Under the pieces are notes generated by a model. The model was given only the letters and a program-made list of their open reading frames with translations, searched no databases and had not been told where the DNA came from. From positions 62,001 to 126,000 of the forward strand of contig JAFYWK010000043.1 in NCBI GenBank assembly GCA_017558065.1: a DNA stretch of 64,000 nucleotides, written 5' to 3'. This document shows, in pieces, positions 33,701-41,700 of this stretch. Every line of letters starts with the position of its first letter. Positions within the stretch are counted from its first letter, which is position 1. A program made the position numbers and the translations under genes. Source of the DNA: Paludibacteraceae bacterium. Its GTDB lineage: Bacteria; Bacteroidota; Bacteroidia; Bacteroidales; Paludibacteraceae.

Positions 33701-34979
33701 CTACAAAGTATTCGTTTGCAAAGTTGAGTGCAAAATCGGTGGTGCGCTTTGAAACTGTTATGGTACAACGCAGGGTGTCTGTGTAGTGTGTGCTTGTTTC
33801 TTTTTGAACAAAGGTAATGGTAGCAGTTCCCGAATTAAGACCTGTAACTTTTTTGTTTATGGGGTCATAAGAAATAACTAAATTAGGATTTGCACTACCT
33901 GCTTTGGTCGTATTATCGGGATTATGTTTAATGGAGAAATAGAAATCTTTACTATCATCTTCAACAGGGGCGTTAGATGTGTTGATAAAAGTAAAGATTA
34001 AGTCATCTATGTTCCCTACTTTGGTCGCGCCAGTAGCAGGTCCTGATAGCTGTGGTTGTTGTTTCCCCATAAATACTGCATATCGCTTTATGGTAGAAGG
34101 GGCGTCAAAATCGTTACTTGTAGATGTGAAATCAAACGAATACTCTTCATCGTATGAGAGATAAGTGGTTGCATTAGCAGATTCTTTCCATCCAACAAAC
34201 GTATATCCAGGTTTTGCAACTGCCTTAAAATAAACCTTCTTAGTCATTCCTTCTGAAGGGAGATACTTATTAGCAGAATATGATGTGCTGTTTGAAGTAG
34301 ATGAAGTTGCATTAGCAAATGATTCCCATGAAGAATATGCTGCACCATACTCACTATTGCTTGTTTGCGCCTCTGCTTTGTATTGAAATACAGGCATACG
34401 CTGCTTGAGTGTGTATGTGTATCGAATATTATGAAGAGTGAAGGAGGTCTTGATGCCAAATAAGCCTCCGCTAAAACTTTGACGGTTAAAAGTGACAGGA
34501 GAGGATAAACCATTAGAGTTTTCTATAGTAACAGTTTGACTTCCATTAGTTCCTAGGCTATTGGTTCCACATTCGACTTTGGAATTGCTATTAAACCATG
34601 CCCATGCATCACCGCCAGATGTGTTGTATCCCCTAACTTGGACTTGTATCTTTGTTACTGTAATAGAGTAGGGATTGTTAGCATTTTCCTCAACCGACCA
34701 AGAAAATTTAGAATCACTATTGGTCGTGTTTTTACTCATGTCACTATACTTGAGTATTTTATTGTCACTAACACTGTTGATTCCTGATATATAGAAATTA
34801 ACGTGATCATAATATGCGGTGGAATTATTTAATAAACTTATATTTGGTGTTCCATCTGCATAAGTCATTGTGTTGTTAAATCGAGTTTCCCAATAATATT
34901 GTGGGTTTGCTGCCCATGCGGGGGTGGTTGTCAGTAAAACGACAACGAGGGTGAGGATATATCGTAGAAATTGTTTCAC
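27762..34979 (-). CDS. Giant T9SS-secreted protein, 2405 aa, Ig-like repeats
   Basis: Signal peptide (MKQFLRYILTLVVVLLTTTPAWA), then mainly beta-sandwich modules. Repeats of 75-90 residues run through the N-terminal half (each with a DD.I or D.I..F start and ENYKW-G or DRKW..F before the last strand) and resemble bacterial Ig-like (Big/MBG) domains. Three or four discoidin-like modules lie between (around SLSENGEDFQDI, SVSEGKTPDNLTEVW, SLDNCSTWNTIETI). From about residue 1770 a different part follows (WHNPNNWTMCRLPYPTEVV...). The last 70 residues (IYIANAPANSWATLYTVSGHLVLSTP... GVYILRLNNQVYKFVCK) are a type A T9SS sorting domain. A role in adhesion or substrate binding is inferred only from architecture. 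Its promoter carries a palindrome shared with the 2261-aa gene. Confidence 0.75.
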   Translation of the reverse strand: MKQFLRYILTLVVVLLTTTPAWAANPQYYWETRFNNTMTYADGTPNISLLNNSTAYYDHVNFYISGINSVSDNKILKYSDMSKNTTNSDSKFSWSVEENANNPYSITVTKIQVQVRGYNTSGGDAWAWFNSNSKVECGTNSLGTNGSQTVTIENSNGLSSPVTFNRQSFSGGLFGIKTSFTLHNIRYTYTLKQRMPVFQYKAEAQTSNSEYGAAYSSWESFANATSSTSNSTSYSANKYLPSEGMTKKVYFKAVAKPGYTFVGWKESANATTYLSYDEEYSFDFTSTSNDFDAPSTIKRYAVFMGKQQPQLSGPATGATKVGNIDDLIFTFINTSNAPVEDDSKDFYFSIKHNPDNTTKAGSANPNLVISYDPINKKVTGLNSGTATITFVQKETSTHYTDTLRCTITVSKRTTDFALNFANEYFVDDEINKNTFFTNSTNGEVAIQVSDKTSDNRALFTYNNGILKANGATLNANAETTTITVLQAENYKWTGKSLTKDVIVKKYPTDFTWLLKDTYYVDDVITSIFSKTNNSLPTTITSSDPNIVKVEGNQLVALNAGKAAITISQATDRKWVAFTQTKEITVLKHDIVATINPNTAYWNELVSNPFSATSTHPASGQVTKIDNFTVTQQNNEHIAKLNNANYNIQTYYTNGDVNFLITRPADYKYNALNQTLTLTVNANWGCNLTLSAYSTETGTGDNSTSGTVTLNGAGDLLSFNYKLNSTANVSHYLTTQYSLSENGEDFQDIAGSQVGEKDTKLLFHSLTLPKGTKRIRFKRTDNGWGDKKFEISNITVTRAQDIRPTEGGRTLNSTNALVLPTVAVGQPSSKQFHLEWSACTDIKITCDNPKFTINTTDITTRDGSIDITVSCNTSEVGTFIGDVTIYNQEQMETFPITCEVYTKWLTDSIRGSATYSMKVDKTWETDFYFPIQRASQYPTTDGAFHYAIEHTFVDADPAVRKPEHPNEVISYNNGVITAHNAGTAILTIKHDETPEHFASQQFTCTLTVSKHDVELQWKDPVYFNDTIYNYFTTTNTISPIIESQTDTDVAKLTTEFNPTSNNSLDLITFNKEASTTVTVSQEENYKWNGYSEQHTITPIDPNNHVTFTLTQENYISAFKHSFVDPAANDQSKGPDWQSGGIYFGGEGAFEGAEGWNWDEKYFIIQFTGIPDSIYFDASRSGSATGTIKLSVSEGKTPDNLTEVWSNSNNSENNKIIRKLNPDSRYLKFSYTGNLWGLFKNITVTELNEFRAVDQNNDTQDVTHLDFGANQVFTDKTLPFKLRYANPGYKITVESTDPHFTVDPSYIGDIGGEYHGTRTINVTYTSSEPYATSSNAMIIIKDELGEEHSDTVYLSASSYKAEQVLHWRNDFEAIPQPIIRLKNGEITNAAWATSSLPVTFASNNEAVIKISSDGKTLIPVAEGEAEITAYQLGNETWLPADPITKTFIVTEKLLQYIIWNDDLTNIIKEDITPQTLPLTAQVYLQQEDGTVVFSQEQTNQLTYQSGNSNIVSVSGNTLTINNVGNTTLTATVEGNNDYATASMTKTVIVRSATPGCDDNLLYHHEGDPIQFFQYNLDEIIKEPIALDRNKGEAGYVVVSHYGQSWNLAIQYYAAEIRVEQSLDNCSTWNTIETIQPVKNQENVSTIPLNRQATHIRFVRNYGGQGYQFLYNIDVHPAQYIEAQDVVDFGEIHVGSRETRTFPLHYSNIKHSLSPVPSTSEVTATPNTFGECSGFGTQDISVTWLPTQVDDNATATITFTDPNSGRTKVVTLRAKVTTGTQNIIWDNRPTIIEDCGSILFPEKTTANLPIKWRVIQGNEYADFNEQGMLEIFKNGTIVVEATQEGTANYEPLTPVQYTFDIQIQTIFVGTEDSDWHNPNNWTMCRLPYPTEVVTMEHPATLSTHATVAGVIFSTNGSIHITHTGGLTINEAGVTNAATDGSSIIIDNNPQGAGFLLISPSAPEANKYPYFTMNFTTRAFNEGVPRDETWQYMGAPGNNATFKNLDSQTLIYHWDETKGWTPYTVNGSLPIWQGYALTQSIQANQTYQITAQAIQGTKAIDLTYTSLGMKGDNLFVNSFTAPIDIAKFTTGDITGNWGYQTFYFFNTGSWNDWQGTNPNHSHDASSAGHYYAVPLFSAPYLEGSQTIVPPMQGVYVHTEEAPVSITLNYEKHVWNGSAGNLPMRAPQKQSPDFQRVRIQVSSDNSGADRMYIIQEPSTTRDYDNGYDGKNINAQGQVNIYTNEPFGKMEVSCANDIDSMYIGLRTGNDTHYTLTFGAIAGDSLYLQDLENDSIIPLFNDEQYHFTAQPNTVNNSRFLLLSHPRFAPNTSTPTTDINGDTLAKIWSIGSTIYIANAPANSWATLYTVSGHLVLSTPIANTQSPATLDVSHLPQGVYILRLNNQVYKFVCK

Positions 34980-35104
34980 GTCAATTAATATTTGATAGTT
35001 AATAATTAATAGTTAGTATCTTTTTTGTGTCAATTATTAATAAAAAATGCGTTTTATTAAGATTGTTCGAATATTTTGCGTTTGCAAAATGCCGAAAATC
35101 GGTG

Positions 35105-35136
35105 CAAAATTAATAAAAAGATGTTGAATATGCAAA
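35105..35136 (-). promoter_or_regulatory. Promoter of the 2405-aa gene
   Basis: On the minus strand TTTG (35136-35133), 20 bp, TAATTTTG (35112-35105). The leader to 34979 is about 120 nt. Confidence 0.75.
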
Positions 35137-35138
35137 TT

Positions 35139-35160
35139 TTCGCGCGCATATACGCGCGAA
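35139..35160. promoter_or_regulatory. Palindrome upstream of the 2405-aa gene promoter
   Basis: TTCGCGCG, 6-bp centre, CGCGCGAA: perfect arms lying 2 bp beyond the -33 box. The matching element at 42661-42680 is placed within one base of the same distance. A further GATACTTTTTTC block (35172-35189) is also shared. Likely a binding site for a dimeric regulator. Confidence 0.65.
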
Positions 35161-35292
35161 TAATAAGGTGTGATACTTTTTTCTAAAGATTTGATACTTT
35201 TTTTGGGGAAATGCATAGTTGGAGGAAAACAGAAGAAGGTGCAGGAATAATTGCCCTTACTACCATAGTTCTCTCATGTTAGGATGAGGTAT
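35161..35292. other. Spacer upstream of the giant gene
   Basis: It holds the GATACTTTTTTCTAAAGA block (35172-35189) shared with 42693-42710, and otherwise no gene or RNA that I can support. Confidence 0.4.
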
Positions 35293-35402
35293 GGGGTATT
35301 CATGGGATATTCACAGGGTATTCATGGGGTATTCATATGTATCGGTTATGTATCGGTTATGTATCGGTTATGTGTCGGTTATGTGTCGGTAACGTGACGG
35401 AG
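35293..35402. repeat. 11-bp tandem array, ten units
   Basis: Four GGGGTATTCAT-type units (35293, 35304, 35315, 35326) are followed by three ATGTATCGGTT, two ATGTGTCGG(T/A) and one weaker unit (35337 to 35402), all exactly 11 bp. Two sequence sub-families in perfect register. An 11-bp array with different sequence lies at 5286-5329. Confidence 0.85.
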
Positions 35403-35536
35403 GAAAAAAGTAGCGAGGGGGGTGAATAAAGAAGACAATGAGAGTAATAAACATCCTTGCACTGGTGCGCAGAAATAGTCGTTCGACCGAAGGGAGATAA
35501 GAAATCTCTATCTAAACCACAAGCGGGGATATTTAT
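35403..35536. other. Spacer between the two tandem arrays
   Basis: No coding frame, promoter or RNA can be supported here. Confidence 0.4.
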
Positions 35537-35650
35537 CAACAATGAAAACAATTTAGATTCAACAATGAAAACAATTTAGATTCAACAATGGAGACAATTG
35601 AGATTCAACAATGGAGACAATTAGACTCAACAATGGAAACAATGAGAGAT
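35537..35650. repeat. 23-bp tandem array CAACAATGGAGACAATT
   Basis: Units begin at 35537, 35560, 35583, 35606 and 35628 (23, 23, 23, 22 bp) with consensus CAACAATG(A/G)AnACAATTnAGATT. The same unit, more degenerate, occurs three times at 5360-5424, also directly after an 11-bp array. There are no spacers as in CRISPR. Confidence 0.85.
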
Positions 35651-35657
35651 AATAAAA

Positions 35658-35683
35658 CAACAGCCACCGCGAGGTGGCTGTTG
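35658..35683 (-). terminator. Terminator of the 2261-aa gene
   Basis: CAACAGCCACC, 4-bp loop, GGTGGCTGTTG, followed on the minus strand by TTTTATT. It lies 65 bp after the stop of the giant gene. Confidence 0.7.
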
Positions 35684-35747
35684 TGAGTGAGTGCCTTGGC
35701 TGTTGTGAATGCCTTGGCGGGGCTGTGAATGAATGTATTAGGCTATA

Positions 35748-38700
35748 TTAGCGGGACATGTACTTGCCGCCTCTGCCAATGCGCTTGGTATTGACATTGT
35801 AGAAAATATACACAAATGGTTCGCCTGTGCGAGATACATAGTCCGCACCAATCGCATCGTTAGGCACTGAACCTTCCTTGATGATCTGCTCGCCGTTCTC
35901 TTTGTGCTCTACCTCTACGGAATTTACATCCAATACAGGTACATCCATCAAAGTGAGCAGCTGACCACTCAGCGTATAGATAGCACACTTCACACCCAAG
36001 GAGATAGTCACCGCACGGAACGTGTTAGACGAACCCTTCACAGGGAAGAAGAGGCAGTCACCTTGCACGGATTCCGAAGTAGGCGACCAGTCGGCAAATG
36101 TGAAATATACCGAATAAGTCAAAATCGTACCGTCTTGCGCAATACCATCAATCTCAATGAGTTTGGTGCCATCGTCGAGGGTCTGCTCCATACCCAACTC
36201 TACCTCTGCATACAAGGTGTCCATAGGTGTAGCCGTCACTATAGGCAGGATAGCACCTTGTGGGAGCTTGACTGTATATTCGTAGATATCAGGATTGAAG
36301 CCCTCAATAGCCACTGAATCGAGGTAAATCATCGAGAGGCGAGCCTCGTTGGAGAGCTCAATAATCTGCTCAATACTATATGCGCGGATAGCGCCATTGG
36401 CTGCGGTGACAATAATCACCAGCGTAGTGCCTTGCTCTTGTACAGCGACTGTAGCAGATGCGTCCTCTGGCGTAGCCACAACCTCGGCTGCCGTGATGAG
36501 TTCGGAAGGAGCCGTACCTACTGGGTAGGTGAGGGTGTATGCCAAACTGTCGCGGTGGAAAGTAGCCAATGGCTCGCCGCGGAGTGCGATAGAAAGCAGG
36601 TAGTTGTTCTCGGAGAGTTCGTTGGTGAAGACGATGGTATATTCGCTTACGTTGGTCTTGTCGCCAGCGGTCACAGTGAGGCGGATGGTCTGTCCTTCCC
36701 ATGCAGCCTCTACCACTTGCTCAGCGTCAGCCACCAGCCATGTCACCTCTGGGAGCGGTGCTCCGTGAGGCAGAGTGATAGCGTACTCGTAGTCGGTTGG
36801 GCTGAAGCTCTCCAATGGATTGCCGTCGATGAAGATATTGAGCAGGTTGCTATTGGTAGAAGGCAGTTGGACGAAAGTCACGGTGTAGGTGAGCGTGGTC
36901 TGTCCGTCTTCGGCCACCACAAGGATAGTGTAGTGCATAGCATCTATCACACGAATAGTGACTTGTGCGTTAGGATCAGTAGCGGTAGCCGTGAGCCCAG
37001 GGAGTGGCGCGCCAAATGGGATATTCAGTGTGTAGTCGAAAGTCAACTCATCGAAATTCTCCAGCAGTTCGCCGTCGGCGAAGATACCCGACAGGGTAGC
37101 GTCGGTGTTCTTGGCTATAGTGAAGTAGATGGTGTATGTCTTGTGAGCATTGTTCTCCGCAGTGACGGTGATGGTGACAATCTTGCGTGCTTCGTCCACA
37201 ACGATTTGATGGGTCGCAGCAGGGTCGGTGGTGGTGGCTGTCACCTCTGGCAATTGGGTAGTGCCGCTTGGCAACTCTATATCGTATTCGATGGTTTGTG
37301 GATCAAAGCCCTCGAGTGGGAGTCCATCGAGATAGATAGCGTCGAGGGTGCAGATAGAAGACTCTTGTCGGCTGACTACGACATAATAGGTGTTATCCTG
37401 TGTACCGTCCTCAGAGAGCACCTCGTAGGTGATGGTGGTGAGGCGACCTTGCTCGCTGGTAGTGGCAGTAGCCGTAGCTCCGTCGGCAGTGATAGCCTTG
37501 AAGGTAGGCATGGCAGTATTCGCAGGCAACTGGATACCATAGGTGAGGAGGGTAGGCGAGAAGCCTGGGATACTTACATTATTAGCGCGGATATCGCTCA
37601 GGTAAGCTGTAGAGCGCAGTACGTGGATATTGATGGCCACGGTATAGCCCTGCTTGGTATGACCATCGGGGGCAGTGACCTGAATGAAGTACACATAGTG
37701 GTTGTCGTCCTGACGGAGCAAGGCGGTCTGAACCAGTGCGTTAGGTTCGGCTGCAGTAGCCGTCAGCTCTGGTAACTCAGGCGCGGTGAGCTGGTAGGTG
37801 AAGGTGGATTCGTAGAAATCCGCCAGCGGTGCGTCGTTGATGTAGATAGCAGACAAGAGGGCGTTGTTGGACGCTTGTCGGCTGACACAATAGTGGTTGC
37901 TGCCCGCTGCGCCAAAGACATCGAGGTGGTAAGCCGTATCGGTAACTTCTACGAAGACTGTATCCAATGGCGAAGTGGTCTCGTAGAGGAGGATGCCGTT
38001 CTCCACCATGACTCCTTCGAGCGTAGCAGAAGAAGGTGCGTATGGGAAGGCCTCTGCCTCGGTGGTCTCGCAATATGGGTCAGCATCAACAGAAAGGGTA
38101 GGAACTTCTGCGTAGTAGGTAGCGGAAGTGCCGTCTTCTGCGGTGACCGTGATAGCGTAGCGTGTTGCTTCGCGCAGGATAGCGATGGTCTGGTAAGGAG
38201 AAGTTTGGGTGACTATCAAATCGGCATTCTCGATGGTGTAGTTGCAAGTCTTGATGGTTGAAACAGGACGCGTAACGGTGAGCGTATAGACGGTAGATGA
38301 ACCATCTTCGGCGTAGTTGGTGATAGTGGCAGTGCGGGTAGCGGTAGTGCCAGCGACAGTCCAGTGGCTAGCCCAAGAAACAACCTGCTGTTGGTCAGGC
38401 ACTTCGCCTGTGAAAGCGAGCGTAGGCGTTTGTACTTCTGATTCAGATAGATCTACTGAGAAGTTGTTGCCATTAAGGGTAGCTGGAATACCATCCACAG
38501 TGAGCGCAGTGAGCGTGCTGTTATATACAAAGGCAATGCGGTCGATATAAATAACATCGCTGTATGGGCAATAGTCCTGCGTCCAGCAACCCGCATCAGT
38601 ACCTGCCAACTTACCGTTGGAAGCATCGATGTTGATGTTGAGCATCTGTGTCAGTTTGCCCGCAGTAGCCAATGGTTGGCGGTGGGTGGTGAAATTAGAG

Positions 38701-41700
38701 GTGCTCTCTGTAGCAATATAATCCACCGTTTCGGTATTACCCTGTGCATCGGTGATGACAACAGAGAACTTAGAGTCGAGTTCGTCTGTGACTAACTGGT
38801 ATGTGAAGTCCACCGCATCAGGGGTGTTGTGGAAAGGAATACCACCAGAGAACGATGCCTTAGAACCGCCATTGACAGCGAACTTGAAGCCGTCGGTATT
38901 GCCCAAGGTCAATACGAGTGGCGCAGAACTCTTGAGCGCAGCCCAATAGCCCCAACTGATGCCTAAGACACCATCGGTTAGCTTGAAAATCTCTCTGCCA
39001 GGATTGTCCACTTTCCATAGTACGGCGTCTTTATATTCGCTATATTGATCGGCAAAACCGTACCAACCCACAGGCATTTGGGTATGCTTGGTATTCTTCA
39101 TACCAGTGCGATACTCATTGAAATCGCCGTTAGGAATCACTTCGTTTTGGTAATAATAGTAGAAGGTGTAATAGCGGGTATTGACTTGATCGGTCACCTC
39201 CACTTGGGTGTACTTCGTGTTGTCTGCTAATTCGCTAGCTATCACGGTAGCTGCATGCATGTACTCCAATGTGGGTTTTTGGCTAACAGGGATGATATAG
39301 GTAAACACATTTGGATCGAAGTTCTCCATCTCCACGCCATCTATCTTCACACCTGTGAGCGAATACTCGGGATAGGTCATTAGGTTTGGAGTGATAGTAT
39401 ATACGATGTCCTCTTTAGCAGGGTCGTCCGCCTTCACGGTGATGGTGGTAGGCGAAGACACGCCGCCATTGAGGATAACTACCTGCTGCTCAGGATACTG
39501 CTTGACAACAGAGAATTGCAGTTCGGTTGTGCCGTATGGCAAAGTGACAGTATGGTCGGTGCCAGCACTGAGGTCAAGTGCGCCGATGTTCTCCACCACA
39601 ATCGACAGCAGGGTGTTGTCGTATGGAGCATATGCCACTTGGAATGTGAAGGTATATTTAGCCACGGTGCCGTCCTCTGCGGTTACATAGAGGGTGGCAG
39701 GTGCAGCGAGTCCTGCGGTGCATAACTCGACTGTTTGCTCTGCTTCTGCCTTGGTGAAGGTGATAGCAGGCAGCTCTTTTGTCTGGTAAGGCAAATGGAT
39801 TGCATATTCGCGTACGGCAGGGTCGTAGTCGAAGGTAATACCATCGATGTCAATGAGTTCGAGCTGGGTGTTGCTGCTTTTAGCAACAGGGAAAGCGATG
39901 GCGTAGTCGGCTGTGGTGATACCATCTTCTGCTACGACGTGGATAGTGGTCGTCTGATTGAGACCTGGGCTGCTCATCGTGATGGTTTGTCCCAACGAAT
40001 TGGCTACCGGCACCACCGATGGCACTTGTGCAGTACGCCATTGGAGCTCGTAGGTGTAGGTCTGAGGAGCAGGGTTCTCTAGATAGAGCTCGCCATTGAC
40101 ATAGATAGCCGCCAATGACACATCATTTGACAATGGGAAAGAGTCTGCGGCGAACTCAGGGATAGCAGGTTCGGAAGCCGAAGTGAAGATGATGGTATAT
40201 TCAATAGGCGTACCAACCTCAGGTTGAACCATGATACGCGCTGTACCGAAACTGTTTGGTTGGGTGATGTTTACTTTCTGGTCGGGACTCTGGTCCACGG
40301 TGATGTCTGGAATCAGGTCTTGCTCCAGCGAGACGATATAGTTGAGTTGCTCAGGGGTGAAGTCAGCCAGACTGTCGCCGTCGAGGTAGATCATCTTCAG
40401 CAGCGCATTGGCCGATTTCTCTATTTCGAAGGTCAGTGTATAGATGCGTGACGAACCATCGCCTGCCTTGACCACAATACGCACGGTGCGTGTGGCAGTG
40501 CTGGTATTGAGCGTAACGGTCTGATACTCATCGCCTGGTGTGTAAGTCACGACAGGCAAGGTGGTGGTGCCAGCAGGCAGGGTGAGGGTGTAGTTGAGCG
40601 TGTCAGGGTGGAAGCCGTCGAGCGGAGTGCCATCCAGCGCAATGCCCAAGAGGGCGTTGTTGGATGACTTCTCAGTGGAGAAAGTCAAACGATAAGTGAC
40701 GGTATTGCCAGCCGCCGCTGTGACCACGATACGGGTGGTACCATCCACGCCACCTTCGGTGATAGATACCGTCTGGTAAGGGTCGCCCTGTGTCCAAGTG
40801 ATAACAGGTAGGGTGGTGGTGCCGATAGGCAAGGTGATAGCGTAGTTGGTTTGCTCAGGGGTGAAGCCGTCGATAGGCAGACCGTCGAGACTGATACCTG
40901 CCAAGTATGCGTAGGAGGAAGCCTCGATCTTGTAGGTCAGTTTGTAGGTACGAGTGGACGGTGCCGCCGGAGCGGATACGGTGATTTGTGCTCCCTCGTC
41001 CAGCGTGTTCTTGGTGAGCGTGATGGTCTGTGCACCGTCAGCATAGGCCGATTGCCAGGTGATGGTAGGCGTTGTAGTGGTGCCCAGAGGGAGGGAGATG
41101 GTGTAGTTGTTCTTGGTAGGCGTGAAGCCAGGCACGAGTTCGCCGTCGATGTAGATAGCCAGAAGTGTGTTATCGGAGAGCTCGGCTACAGAGAAATTTA
41201 GGGTGTAGGTGTTGGTGGTAGTGCCATCAGCCGCAGCTACGTGGATAGTGGCAGTGCCTGTGGTGCTGGTGGCTTGTGTGATAGTGACAGTAGCACCCGC
41301 ATCTTGCGCAGAGGCGGTGACAACAGGAATGTCGGTGGTGCCGTATGGCAGTTGCACATTGTAGGTATTGAGGTAGGCATTGAAACCAGCAATGGTGGTT
41401 CCGTTGACTTGAATATCCGCCAAGCGTGCGTTGTCAGACGCTGCGGAAACAAACTTAATCTTATAGGTGGTGGTACTGCTACCGTCAGTAGCTTTCACTT
41501 GAATAATCATAGGATCGCCATCAATGGTACCCTGTTGCACGATTTGAAACTCATCGTTGGTGAGTCGGCGTCCAGAGAAAGAGACGGTGGTTCCACGTGC
41601 GTTGGTGATTGAACCTACGCCACGCACACCGAAAACAGCAGGAATATCGGTTGCCTTACCTACTGAATATACTTGCTCCTCTGTACTGTTTGGATCAAAG

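Noticed and set aside
35537..35650. Possible CRISPR array
   Set aside because: Units of 22-23 bp are joined directly with no unique spacers, and no cas genes are in the window.
36432..37775. Long open frame (447 codons) on the plus strand inside the 2261-aa gene
   Set aside because: It is antisense to repeat-rich coding sequence, has no promoter, and reads as a low-quality peptide; it is a shadow of the biased codon use on the minus strand.
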